From UBA6019 sp036564345 (lineage in GTDB: Bacteria > Chloroflexota > Dormibacteria > Dormibacterales > Dormibacteraceae), in NCBI GenBank assembly GCA_036564345.1, contig DATCOZ010000087.1, positions 1 through 7,520 of the forward strand: a DNA stretch of 7,520 nt, given 5' to 3'. The position numbers were made by a program, and so were the translations under genes. Below the pieces are notes generated by a model. It did not search any database. It was not told the origin of the DNA and worked only from the letters and a program-made list of their open reading frames with translations. Of this stretch, positions 1 to 6,660 are shown in pieces. The number at the start of each line of letters is the position of its first letter. Position 1 is the stretch's first letter.

Positions 1-132
1 CTCCTCGGGTCCGCCCGAACGACCGACCAGGAGCAGCTCGCCGCCGGGTTGCTCAGCGCGGAAAGCGAGGGCGACTGCCAGGGCCGGCATCACGTGGCCG
101 CCGGTCCCGCCGCCCGAGATGAGAAGACGCAT
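1..132 (-). CDS. murG: MurG, N-terminal 44 residues (cut by window edge)
   Basis: UDP-GlcNAc:lipid I GlcNAc transferase, a GT-B glycosyltransferase on the inner face of the membrane that converts lipid I to lipid II. Only the first 44 residues are in the window; the gene runs off the left edge. The start MRLLISGGGTGGHVMPALAV carries the glycine-rich GGGTGGHxxPALAVA signature of the MurG N-terminal Rossmann domain, followed by a strand ending LLLVGRSG. The ATG directly before this motif is the only sensible start and is preceded by a purine-rich GGGGAGG sequence. The start lies inside the end of ftsW in another frame (80-base overlap), so translation is probably coupled to ftsW. The step follows MraY, encoded three genes upstream. 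The family assignment is secure; nothing can be said about the C-terminal domain. Confidence 0.95.
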   Translation of the reverse strand, partial: MRLLISGGGTGGHVMPALAVALAFRAEQPGGELLLVGRSGGPEE

Positions 133-1309
133 CTACCTCCCCTTCAGTTTCGTTGGAGGGGCTCCGCGTCCCCTGCGAGGCGACATTGAGAAGCACGCCG
201 ATCGCCGCCAGCGTCGTCGCCACCGAAGAGCCACCGTAGCTGATCAGCGGTAGCGGCACCCCCGTGATGGGGAGCGTGTCGGTGACCGTCGCCATGTTGA
301 CCAGCGCCTGGAAGGCGACCCAGGTCGTGATGGCGGTGGCGATCGCCAGCCCCAGCCGGTCGGGGGCGCGCAGGGCGGCCCGATAGCCGCGGATGGCGAA
401 GGCGGCGAAGCCGGCCAGGACCAGCGTCGTGCCGAACAGCCCCGTCTCCTCGCCAACGATCGCGAAGATGAAGTCGGTGTGGGCCTCGGGCAGCCAGAGG
501 AACTTCTGGACCGAGTGGCCGATGCCGACGCCCCAGAGGCCGCCGGAGCCGAGGGCGTAGAGCGCCTGGGTCGATTGGAAGCCGGCGTTGAGCTGGTCCT
601 GGAAGGGGTTCACGAAGACAGCCAGCCGTGCGAAGCGATAGGGCTCGAGGACGATCGTCAGCCAGCCTGCGAGGAAGAGGCCGAGCAGCAGGAGGGCGAG
701 GTGGCGCTTGCGGCCGCCGCCGGCGATGAAGGCGGCGATCAGGATCGCGGCCACCACCAGCGCGGTGCCCAGATCGCGCTCCAGGATTACGAGTCCGAGA
801 GCGCCGCCGAGCAGGACGACGAAGGGGACGAAGCCGTCCCTCAGATCACGGAGCCGCTCGCCGCGCTTGACGACCCAGGCGGACATGAAGAGTCCGAAAG
901 CGAGCTTTGCAATCTCCGTCGGCTGGATCACGAACGGCCCCAGGGCAAACCAGCGGCGGGCGCCGTTCACCTCGACGCCGGCCAGCGGCACCATGACCAG
1001 GAGCACCGTCACCGCCACGGTCCCGGGAAGGATCAGCGGCCTCAGGCGGTGGTAGTCGACCCGCATCAGGACCAGCAGCGCGGCGCCGCCGACGCCGACG
1101 GAGACGAGCTGGCGCTCGAAGTAGTAGAGGGCGGTCAGGTGCTGGATGTAGGCGAGCGCCTGGCTCGCGCTGAGGACGAAAACCAGGCCGGTGGCCACCA
1201 GCAGGACGGTGATCAGGAGCAGCCAGCGATCTGCCTCGGGCCGGCGGTTCCGCTCCCGGGCGCGAAACCAGGGCGCCTCCTCGCGGACCTGTTCTGCGAG
1301 CGCCGCCAT
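53..1309 (-). CDS. ftsW: FtsW, septal peptidoglycan glycosyltransferase
   Basis: SEDS-family membrane protein that polymerises lipid II into glycan at the division septum, working with the class B PBP FtsI encoded in the same cluster. The 418 residues have a basic cytoplasmic N-terminus (1-28) and about ten hydrophobic segments from residue 29 to 376. Family motifs are QPTEIAKLA (129-137), ERDLGTALV (177-185), GIGHSVQKF then PEAHTDFIF (274-282) and PLPLISYGGSS (352-362). Asp279 in HTDFIF corresponds to the Asp held to be essential for SEDS polymerase activity. GIGHSVQK favours FtsW over RodA, as does the dcw context. The ATG follows the murD TGA with no gap. After residue 376 there is an Arg-rich tail of about 40 residues whose last part shares DNA with murG in another frame. 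The tail is probably not conserved. Confidence 0.95.
   Translation of the reverse strand: MAALAEQVREEAPWFRARERNRRPEADRWLLLITVLLVATGLVFVLSASQALAYIQHLTALYYFERQLVSVGVGGAALLVLMRVDYHRLRPLILPGTVAVTVLLVMVPLAGVEVNGARRWFALGPFVIQPTEIAKLAFGLFMSAWVVKRGERLRDLRDGFVPFVVLLGGALGLVILERDLGTALVVAAILIAAFIAGGGRKRHLALLLLGLFLAGWLTIVLEPYRFARLAVFVNPFQDQLNAGFQSTQALYALGSGGLWGVGIGHSVQKFLWLPEAHTDFIFAIVGEETGLFGTTLVLAGFAAFAIRGYRAALRAPDRLGLAIATAITTWVAFQALVNMATVTDTLPITGVPLPLISYGGSSVATTLAAIGVLLNVASQGTRSPSNETEGEVDASSHLGRRDRRPRDAGPGSRPRFPR
136..142 (-). promoter_or_regulatory. Ribosome binding site of murG
   Basis: On the minus strand the bases before the murG ATG read GAAGGGGAGGTAG. The GGGGAGG core matches the anti-Shine-Dalgarno sequence well, but it ends only three bases from the ATG, which is closer than usual. 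It is the clearest ribosome binding site in the window and supports the murG start at 132. It sits within the ftsW coding sequence. Confidence 0.7.
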
Positions 1310-2584
1310 TCAGCCTGCTCTCGCCTGGTTCCGGGCGCGGACGCTGTCCTTGAAGCGGCGGCCCCGGTCCTCGAAGCTGGTGAACCAGTCGTAGCTCTTG
1401 TAGCCGGGGCTCAGGAGCACGACCCCGCCAGGGGCGGCGAGACCGGCGGCGAGCTCGATCGCGTGGTCGAGGTCGCGAGCGCGGACGACGTCTGGGTGGC
1501 CGGCAAGCTCCTTCTCGAGGACGTCAGCACTGTCCCCGATCAGGACGACCCCGCGGGCTAGCCGGCGGATCCGGCCGACCCAGTCGGCCAGCTCGAAGCC
1601 GCCGCCGTAGCCGCCCGCGATGAGCACCACCGGCTGCCCCGCGAAGGACTCGATTCCCACCGCCGCCGCCTCCGGGTTGGTCGCCTTGGAGTCGTTGTAC
1701 CAGCGGACCCCGCCCCACTCGCCGACCAGCTCCAGGCGATGCTCGACACCGGCAAAGCCGGCGATCGCCGAGTCGACCTCGCTCCTCGGAATCCCGGCCA
1801 GCCGGCCGACCGCGGCAGCCGCCTTGGCGTTCATCAGGTTGTGGGCCCCCGGGACCGGCATCGGCGGATCCGACTCCTGGTCGAACCAGGTCACGCTGCC
1901 GGCCGTCTGCGCGGCGAGGGCCCGGCAGGCGGGGTCCTGGCCGTTGAGGACGGCGTGCTCCCCGCGGTCGAGATGGCGAATCAGCCTGGCCTTGGCGGCG
2001 ACATAGTTCTCGAAGGTGCCGTGGCGGTCGAGGTGGTCGGGTGTTAGGTTCAGGATCACCCCCATCGCCGGCTTGGGCCGCCCGATCGACTCGAGCTGGA
2101 AGCTGGACAGCTCGAGCACCACCCAGTGCTCCGGCGAGATCTCGTGGAGCCGGTCGAGGACGGTGTCGCCGATGTTCCCGCCGACCAGCACCGGCCGCCT
2201 GCCGCGAGCCAGCACCGCCCCCGTCAGCGCGGTGGTCGTCGTCTTGCCGTTGGTGCCGGTGATGCCGATGATCGGCGCGGGGCAGTAGCGGAAGAAAAGT
2301 TCCATCTCGCTGCCGACCTTGAGACCCAGGCGCCGCGCCGACCGGAGGAGCGGTGCGTCCCAGGGCACGCCGGGGCTGGCGTAGACCTCGTCGCAGCCAC
2401 GGAGCACGGAGTCGTCGTAGCCGCCTAGCACGGTCTCGACGCCGGCGGGTAGCTTGGCCAGGTGGTCGCCCAGCCTGGCGGCGGGCTTGCTGTCGGCCAC
2501 CCGGACCGTGTCGCCGCGGTCGCGAAGGAAGCGGGCCAGGGCCACCCCGCTCCGGCCGAGGCCGACCACGAGCGAGGTCTTCAC
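1310..2584 (-). CDS. murD: MurD, UDP-MurNAc-L-Ala:glutamate ligase
   Basis: Cytoplasmic ATP-dependent Mur ligase adding D-Glu to UDP-MurNAc-L-Ala. I start it at the GTG overlapping the mraY stop (GTGA), giving 424 residues beginning MKTSLVVGLGRSG. The open frame reaches back to 2665, but those 27 residues are Arg-rich shadow sequence inside mraY. Visible in order: N-terminal nucleotide-sugar domain with GLGRSG (8-13) and SPGVP (70-74); ATP loop GITGTNGKTTTT (107-118); ELSSFQLE (158-165); NLTPDHLDRH (179-188); the likely carbamylated Lys198; HRLE (282-285); DSKATNP (298-304). Two C-terminal Glu-site motifs deviate: GGYGGGFE replaces the usual GG-x-x-Lys pattern, and LSPGYKSYDWF replaces LSPACASFDxF. 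The stop abuts the ftsW ATG in the same frame. Family assignment is firm; the stereochemistry of the Glu used is assumed. Confidence 0.94.
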   Translation of the reverse strand: MKTSLVVGLGRSGVALARFLRDRGDTVRVADSKPAARLGDHLAKLPAGVETVLGGYDDSVLRGCDEVYASPGVPWDAPLLRSARRLGLKVGSEMELFFRYCPAPIIGITGTNGKTTTTALTGAVLARGRRPVLVGGNIGDTVLDRLHEISPEHWVVLELSSFQLESIGRPKPAMGVILNLTPDHLDRHGTFENYVAAKARLIRHLDRGEHAVLNGQDPACRALAAQTAGSVTWFDQESDPPMPVPGAHNLMNAKAAAAVGRLAGIPRSEVDSAIAGFAGVEHRLELVGEWGGVRWYNDSKATNPEAAAVGIESFAGQPVVLIAGGYGGGFELADWVGRIRRLARGVVLIGDSADVLEKELAGHPDVVRARDLDHAIELAAGLAAPGGVVLLSPGYKSYDWFTSFEDRGRRFKDSVRARNQARAG

Positions 2585-3516
2585 AGCCGGGCCGCGACCG
2601 CCGAGGCGAGCGCCGCGACGGCGCCGACCGTCCAGAAAACCATGTCGATGCGGTTCTCGGACCACCCCTCGAGCTGGAACGTCAAGTGGATCGGGGTCAT
2701 CTTGAAGATGCGGCGTCCGCCGGTGGCCTTGAAGTACGCCACCTGCATCATGACAGAGAGAGTCTCGATCACAAAAACGAGGCCGACCAGTGGAAGGAGG
2801 AGCACGAAGCCCTGCTGGATCGCCAGCGCGGCGAGGGCGTAACCCAGCCCCAGCGAGCCCGCGTCGCCCATGAAGACGCGGGCCGGGTGGCGGTTGTACC
2901 AGAGGAAGGCGAGCAGTCCGCCGGCGATCGCCAGGCCGGTAGCCTTCTCACCCGCCATCGCGCCGGGCAGGAGCAGGGCGACGGCCAGGAAGGCGATCAG
3001 GCAGAGCCCGCCGGCGAGGCCGTCGATGCCGTCGCTGAGGTTGACGGCATTGGCGCAGCCGACGATCGCGAGGACCGCCAGTGGCCAGTAGAACCAGCCG
3101 AGGTCGAAGGGGATCAGGAACTGGTGCGGCTGGTGGGCGAGGGCGGCGACCGGCAGCGCCAGCGCCAGCTGGATCGGGAACTTGAGACGGGCGGGGATCC
3201 CGAGCGACCCCACCCGCAGCTTGCGCAGGTCGTCGGCGAGGCCGAGGAGACCGCCCAGCAGCAGACCGGCGACAGCCGCGCCAGCCCCCGGGTGCCCTGC
3301 CGCGGTGGCGAGCAGCCCCGCGATCATGGCCAATGCCACGAAGAGGATGCCGCCACCGGTCGGGGTGCCGGCCTTCAACTGGTGCTCCGCGGGAAGCTCG
3401 GTCTGGATCACCTGGCCGGCCTTGCGGCGGCGGAGGAGGGCGATGAAGGGCGGGTAGGCGAGCATCCCGATGACGAAGCTGATTCCCAGCGTCAGCAGGT
3501 CGAGCAGCCAACTCAA
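2581..3516 (-). CDS. mraY: MraY, phospho-MurNAc-pentapeptide transferase
   Basis: Polytopic membrane enzyme that transfers phospho-MurNAc-pentapeptide to undecaprenyl phosphate, making lipid I. It has 311 residues, a little short compared with about 320-360 for the family. Motifs: KAGTPTGGGILF (48-59, canonical TPTMGG); LADDLRKLR (93-101) with the Asp pair 95-96; NAVNLSDGIDGLAGG (156-170); PARVFMGDAGSLGLG (211-225) with Asp218; then RRIFKMTPIHLTFQLEGW (268-285). The last normally contains a His-His-His triad, here His277-Leu-Thr. Many hydrophobic helices alternate with these cytoplasmic motifs. The start is a TTG whose last two bases plus the next base form the murF TGA stop (TTGA overlap), which argues for coupled translation and fixes the start. 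No better upstream start exists. Identity is firm despite the changed His motif. Confidence 0.95.
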   Translation of the reverse strand: MSWLLDLLTLGISFVIGMLAYPPFIALLRRRKAGQVIQTELPAEHQLKAGTPTGGGILFVALAMIAGLLATAAGHPGAGAAVAGLLLGGLLGLADDLRKLRVGSLGIPARLKFPIQLALALPVAALAHQPHQFLIPFDLGWFYWPLAVLAIVGCANAVNLSDGIDGLAGGLCLIAFLAVALLLPGAMAGEKATGLAIAGGLLAFLWYNRHPARVFMGDAGSLGLGYALAALAIQQGFVLLLPLVGLVFVIETLSVMMQVAYFKATGGRRIFKMTPIHLTFQLEGWSENRIDMVFWTVGAVAALASAVAARL

Positions 3517-4799
3517 GGCCGGAGCAGCTCCTCGACCACGTCCTCCAGCGCGACTCCGTGCGAGGCCTTGACGAGGACGACATCGCCGTCGCGTGCACGC
3601 GAGCGCACCCAGCGCACGGCGGCGGGCTTGTCGGCGACCAGCTCGCCGCCGGCTGCCTCGGCGAGCAGGCGCCCGTTGCCGACGTCGACGACGCAGAGCT
3701 CGTCGAAAACCTCGCGGGCGCGTTCCCCGACCCTCTGATGCGCCTCGCGAGCCAGCGGGCCGAGCTCGCGCATCTCGCCCAACACCGCCAGCAGCCTGCC
3801 TCGGTGAGGCTGCTCGGAAACCGCGTCAAAGGCGGCCAGCATCGACTCGGGGCTGGCGTTGTAGGCGTCGTCAACGATCGAGAAGCCGGCGGCCGCCGGC
3901 AGCGACTGGAGCCGGCGGTCGACTTCCACCTCGGCCAGCGCCGGGGCCGCGGTCGCGAGCGCGACGCCCAGGTGCTCGGCCGCGACAAGCGCCGCCAGTG
4001 CGTTGCGCGCCTGGTGGCGGCCGAGGAGCCGCAGCCGGACGGGGACGCCGCGGACGGTGAAGGCGCCGGCGGAGTAGCCCTCGCCACGGAGATCGCCGCC
4101 CTCTAGCCCGAAGGTGACGATCGGCGCCCGGCTCCAGCCCCGGATCAGCGACGTCGTCGGGTCGTCGTGGTTGAGGACCGCCAGGCCGTCGGCGGGCAGG
4201 GCGCCGATGAGCTCGGCCTTGGCCCGCGCGATGCCCTCGACCGAGTCGAAGAACTCGATGTGGACCGTCCCGACCCCGGTCACGATCCCGATCGTGGGTG
4301 AAGCGAGCTCGGCGAGCCGGGCGATCTCGCCCGGGGCCTGCATCCCCATCTCGAGCACGAGGACCTCGTGGACGCCCGGCTCGAGGCGCAGGATCGTCAG
4401 CGGCACGCCGGTCTCGGTGTTCAGGTTGCCCTCCGTCTTGAGGACCTTGAAGCGGGTGGCGAGGGCCGCAGCGAGCAACTCCCTGGTCGAGGTTTTGCCG
4501 TTGGAGCCGGTGATGCCCACGACGATCGGCGCCGCCTCCTCCAGCCTGGTTCGGGCGAGCCTGTAAAGCGCTGCCCAGGTGTCGGGCACCACGACCACCT
4601 CGGCGTCGCCCGCTCCTTCCGGCGGGTGCTCGACCACGACCCCGGCCGCGCCCCGTGCCACGGCGTCGGCGACGTAGCGGTGGCCGTCCTTCTCGGCTCC
4701 CCTCAGCGCGAAGAAGAGCCCGCCCGGCTGGACCTCGCGGCTGTCCGTGTGAACGGACGCGAAGGAGCCCTTCGCGCCGGGAAGCTTGACGACTGCCAT
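3513..4799 (-). CDS. murF: MurF, UDP-MurNAc-tripeptide:D-Ala-D-Ala ligase
   Basis: Cytoplasmic Mur ligase that adds D-Ala-D-Ala to UDP-MurNAc-tripeptide, the last soluble precursor step and the supplier of the MraY substrate. 428 residues. Motifs: N-terminal HTDSREVQPGGLFFALRG (17-34) and DGHRYVADAVARGA; ATP loop GITGSNGKTS (95-104); TEGNLNTETGVPLTIL (122-137); likely carbamylated Lys194 in AKAEL; DDAYNASPESM (310-320), diagnostic of MurF against MurE; LGEMRELG (340-347); and KASHGVALEDVV near the C-terminus. The ATG is the first usable start; the open frame continues upstream but offers no ATG, GTG or TTG. The protein begins about ten residues closer to the DSR motif than E. coli MurF, and the bases before the ATG show no Shine-Dalgarno. 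It follows ftsI after 103 bases, with no murE between them, and overlaps mraY by four bases. Confidence 0.95.
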   Translation of the reverse strand: MAVVKLPGAKGSFASVHTDSREVQPGGLFFALRGAEKDGHRYVADAVARGAAGVVVEHPPEGAGDAEVVVVPDTWAALYRLARTRLEEAAPIVVGITGSNGKTSTRELLAAALATRFKVLKTEGNLNTETGVPLTILRLEPGVHEVLVLEMGMQAPGEIARLAELASPTIGIVTGVGTVHIEFFDSVEGIARAKAELIGALPADGLAVLNHDDPTTSLIRGWSRAPIVTFGLEGGDLRGEGYSAGAFTVRGVPVRLRLLGRHQARNALAALVAAEHLGVALATAAPALAEVEVDRRLQSLPAAAGFSIVDDAYNASPESMLAAFDAVSEQPHRGRLLAVLGEMRELGPLAREAHQRVGERAREVFDELCVVDVGNGRLLAEAAGGELVADKPAAVRWVRSRARDGDVVLVKASHGVALEDVVEELLRP

Positions 4800-4902
4800 G
4801 TGACTAAAGGATCGAGGTTTCCGCCGGCCGGTTACGGAACAGTGGGGGCAGGCCGCGCGGAGGCTAGCCGAGCACCGCCGAAAGGGGGGACGTCCCCCCT
4901 CA
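4800..4902. other. Intergenic gap between ftsI and murF (position usual for murE)
   Basis: This is the longest non-coding stretch in the window. It holds an 18-bp perfect palindrome next to the ftsI stop, a GGCTAGCC palindrome in the middle and CCGGCCGG nearer murF. I see no convincing -35/-10 pair and no Shine-Dalgarno before the murF ATG. In many dcw clusters murE occupies the place between ftsI and murF; nothing resembling a murE remnant can be read here. Confidence 0.7.
4883..4900. repeat. Perfect 18-bp palindrome, AGGGGGGACGTCCCCCCT
   Basis: The sequence is identical on both strands. As RNA it would form a seven-pair, almost all G-C stem with an ACGU loop. It begins two bases after the ftsI stop codon. 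On the transcribed strand it is followed by only two further Ts and then CGGCGG, so it lacks the U-run of an intrinsic terminator. It may be an mRNA-stabilising hairpin, a partial attenuator, a protein-binding site or one copy of a dispersed repeat; the window contains a single copy, so these cannot be separated here. Confidence 0.75.
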
Positions 4903-6657
4903 TCATGGCGCGATGTGCCAGTCGAGAACGATGTCCTGGGCGATCTGCTTCCAGACCGGCGCGGCGACGATGTAGCCGTCGTTGGCGATCCAGGTCGCGT
5001 TGTGCGGCTTGCGGATCACGACCAACATCGTGAAGCGGGGGTTGCTGGCCGGCATGTAGCCGACGTAGCTGGACCAGACGTCCTGGGTGTACTGGCCGCT
5101 CACCGGGATCTGGGAGGTGCCCGTCTTGCCGGCCTCGTCCTTCTCAAAACCGGCAATCCGGGCAAGCGAGCCGGAGCCGTTCTGGACCACCGACTTCATC
5201 ATCTCGTTCATCTGGGCCGCCGTCGCCGCCGAGATCACCTGCCAGGGCGCCGCCTGGGACAGTGATGTCGGCCTTCCGCCGACCCGAGCCACGACGTGGG
5301 GCTGGACGTACTTGCCGCCATTCGGGATCACGTTCAGCGCCGCGATCATCTGGACCATGTTCGCGTCGATGCCCTGCCCGAAGGACGTGGTTGCCATCTC
5401 GGACGGCCGGTAGTCGGCCTCCGCCTTGATCGGCACCGACGATTCGGCCGCCACGTCGATGCCGGACGGCCGCGAGAAGCCGAAGTTGACCATGTTCTGG
5501 TAGTAGGGGTCGTTGCCCTCCAACTGGAGCGCCCGGACCGCGCCGACGTTGAGCGACGACTCGAGGACCTTGGTGTAAGTGACGGTGCCGCGGTTCTGGC
5601 GATCCCAGTCGTAGAGCGTCACGCCGCCGACGCTGATCCGGCCGGGATCGTTGAGCGTCATCGTCGGCGTGATGGCGTGGTTCTCGATCGCACCCGACAG
5701 GGTGACCACCTTCATCGTCGAGCCGGGCTCGTAGAGGTGCGAGGCGACCGGGTCGATGAAGCGGTCGACCGCGGTCTGGCCGGAGTTGTTCGCGTTGTAC
5801 GTCGGGTAGTCGGCCCAGGCGATGATGGCGCCCGTTTTCGGGTCCATCACGAGCACGCTGCCGCTCTCCGCCTTGTTCCTGGCGACGCCGGCGGCCAGCG
5901 CTTGCTCGGCCGCGTGCTGGATGTCGGCGTCGATCGTCAGCTGGAGGTCGGCCCCGTTGACCGGGTCCTTCTTCGTCGCGCCGCCAACGACGATCTCACG
6001 GCCGGTCAGGTCCTGGTAGGTCGACATCGAGCCGTTTCGGCCCGCCAGCTCGGCCTGGTAGTAAGCCTCGACCCCGTACTGTCCCTTGCCGGCATCGTTT
6101 ACGAAGCCGAGCAGGTTGGAAGCGAGAGTGCTGTCGGCGCCGCTTCCCGCCAGGTAGGACCGCCGGGTCTCCGGCTCCAGGCCGACACCGGCAAGGTGGA
6201 GGGCAAGCAGCCGGTCGGCCACCGGCTTGGGCTGTTGACGGGCGATGTAGGCGAACTTGGAGTTGGACGCGAGGACGGCCACGATGGGCGCGATCGGCCT
6301 GCCGGTCGCTGTGCTCAGGGCCGCGGCGACGTGCTCGCGGTCGGCGGCCCGGACCTGGTCGGGGGCGACGACGATCGAGTAAACGGTCTCGTTGATGGCC
6401 AGCGGCTGACCGTTGCGGTCGAAGATCAGGCCTCGCGCCGCGGGCAGCTCGACGACCTTGCTGTACTGGGTCAGCGCGTCGGCCGAGAGGCGGCTGTGCT
6501 GGAGCACCTGCCAGTAGAGAAGCCGCCCCCAGATGACGCTCGCCAGGAGGAGCGCCGCCGCCAGCAACCAGAGCACGCGCATCCGGTAGCTGGGCTCACG
6601 CGGTGTGAAGGCGCGGTTCGGTCGGGGGCGAGCGGCGTGACGCGCGCTCAGGGCCAA
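4903..6657 (-). CDS. ftsI: FtsI/PBP2-type class B penicillin-binding protein
   Basis: Septal peptidoglycan transpeptidase, anchored in the membrane with its catalytic domain outside; the expected partner of FtsW. 584 residues. An Arg-rich cytoplasmic N-terminus (1-27) precedes one membrane segment (about 28-44). The PBP dimerisation domain starts at ARGLIFDRNGQPLA (74-87) and runs to about 230. The transpeptidase domain has all three active-site motifs: STMK (313-316, nucleophile Ser313), SLN (368-370) and KTGT (511-514). There are no PASTA repeats at the C-terminus, which ends in VLDWHIAP. The start is TTG, three bases after the ftsL stop and in the same frame. The ATG at residue 26, right before the membrane segment, is an alternative, but a basic N-terminal tail is normal in this family. 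Position in the cluster supports FtsI rather than the elongation enzyme PBP2. Confidence 0.93.
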   Translation of the reverse strand: MALSARHAARPRPNRAFTPREPSYRMRVLWLLAAALLLASVIWGRLLYWQVLQHSRLSADALTQYSKVVELPAARGLIFDRNGQPLAINETVYSIVVAPDQVRAADREHVAAALSTATGRPIAPIVAVLASNSKFAYIARQQPKPVADRLLALHLAGVGLEPETRRSYLAGSGADSTLASNLLGFVNDAGKGQYGVEAYYQAELAGRNGSMSTYQDLTGREIVVGGATKKDPVNGADLQLTIDADIQHAAEQALAAGVARNKAESGSVLVMDPKTGAIIAWADYPTYNANNSGQTAVDRFIDPVASHLYEPGSTMKVVTLSGAIENHAITPTMTLNDPGRISVGGVTLYDWDRQNRGTVTYTKVLESSLNVGAVRALQLEGNDPYYQNMVNFGFSRPSGIDVAAESSVPIKAEADYRPSEMATTSFGQGIDANMVQMIAALNVIPNGGKYVQPHVVARVGGRPTSLSQAAPWQVISAATAAQMNEMMKSVVQNGSGSLARIAGFEKDEAGKTGTSQIPVSGQYTQDVWSSYVGYMPASNPRFTMLVVIRKPHNATWIANDGYIVAAPVWKQIAQDIVLDWHIAP

Positions 6658-6660
6658 GCT

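Noticed and set aside
479..1561. 360-residue plus-strand open frame opposite ftsW and murD
   Set aside because: Acidic, low-complexity sequence complementary to membrane-helix codons of ftsW; no independent evidence.
2585..2665. 27-residue upstream extension of MurD
   Set aside because: Arg-rich, lies inside mraY; the GTG overlapping the mraY stop starts directly at the conserved Rossmann strand.
2353..3738. 461-residue plus-strand open frame opposite murD, mraY and murF
   Set aside because: Crosses three well-identified genes, and its composition is Arg/Glu/Gln-rich without domain signals; antisense shadow.
2948..4087. 379-residue minus-strand frame across the murF/mraY junction
   Set aside because: Same strand but a different frame from two secure genes; Arg/Ser/Pro-rich shadow translation.
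4883..4900. Intrinsic terminator after ftsI
   Set aside because: Strong stem but only two extra Ts follow before CGGCGG; the operon continues with murF on the same strand.
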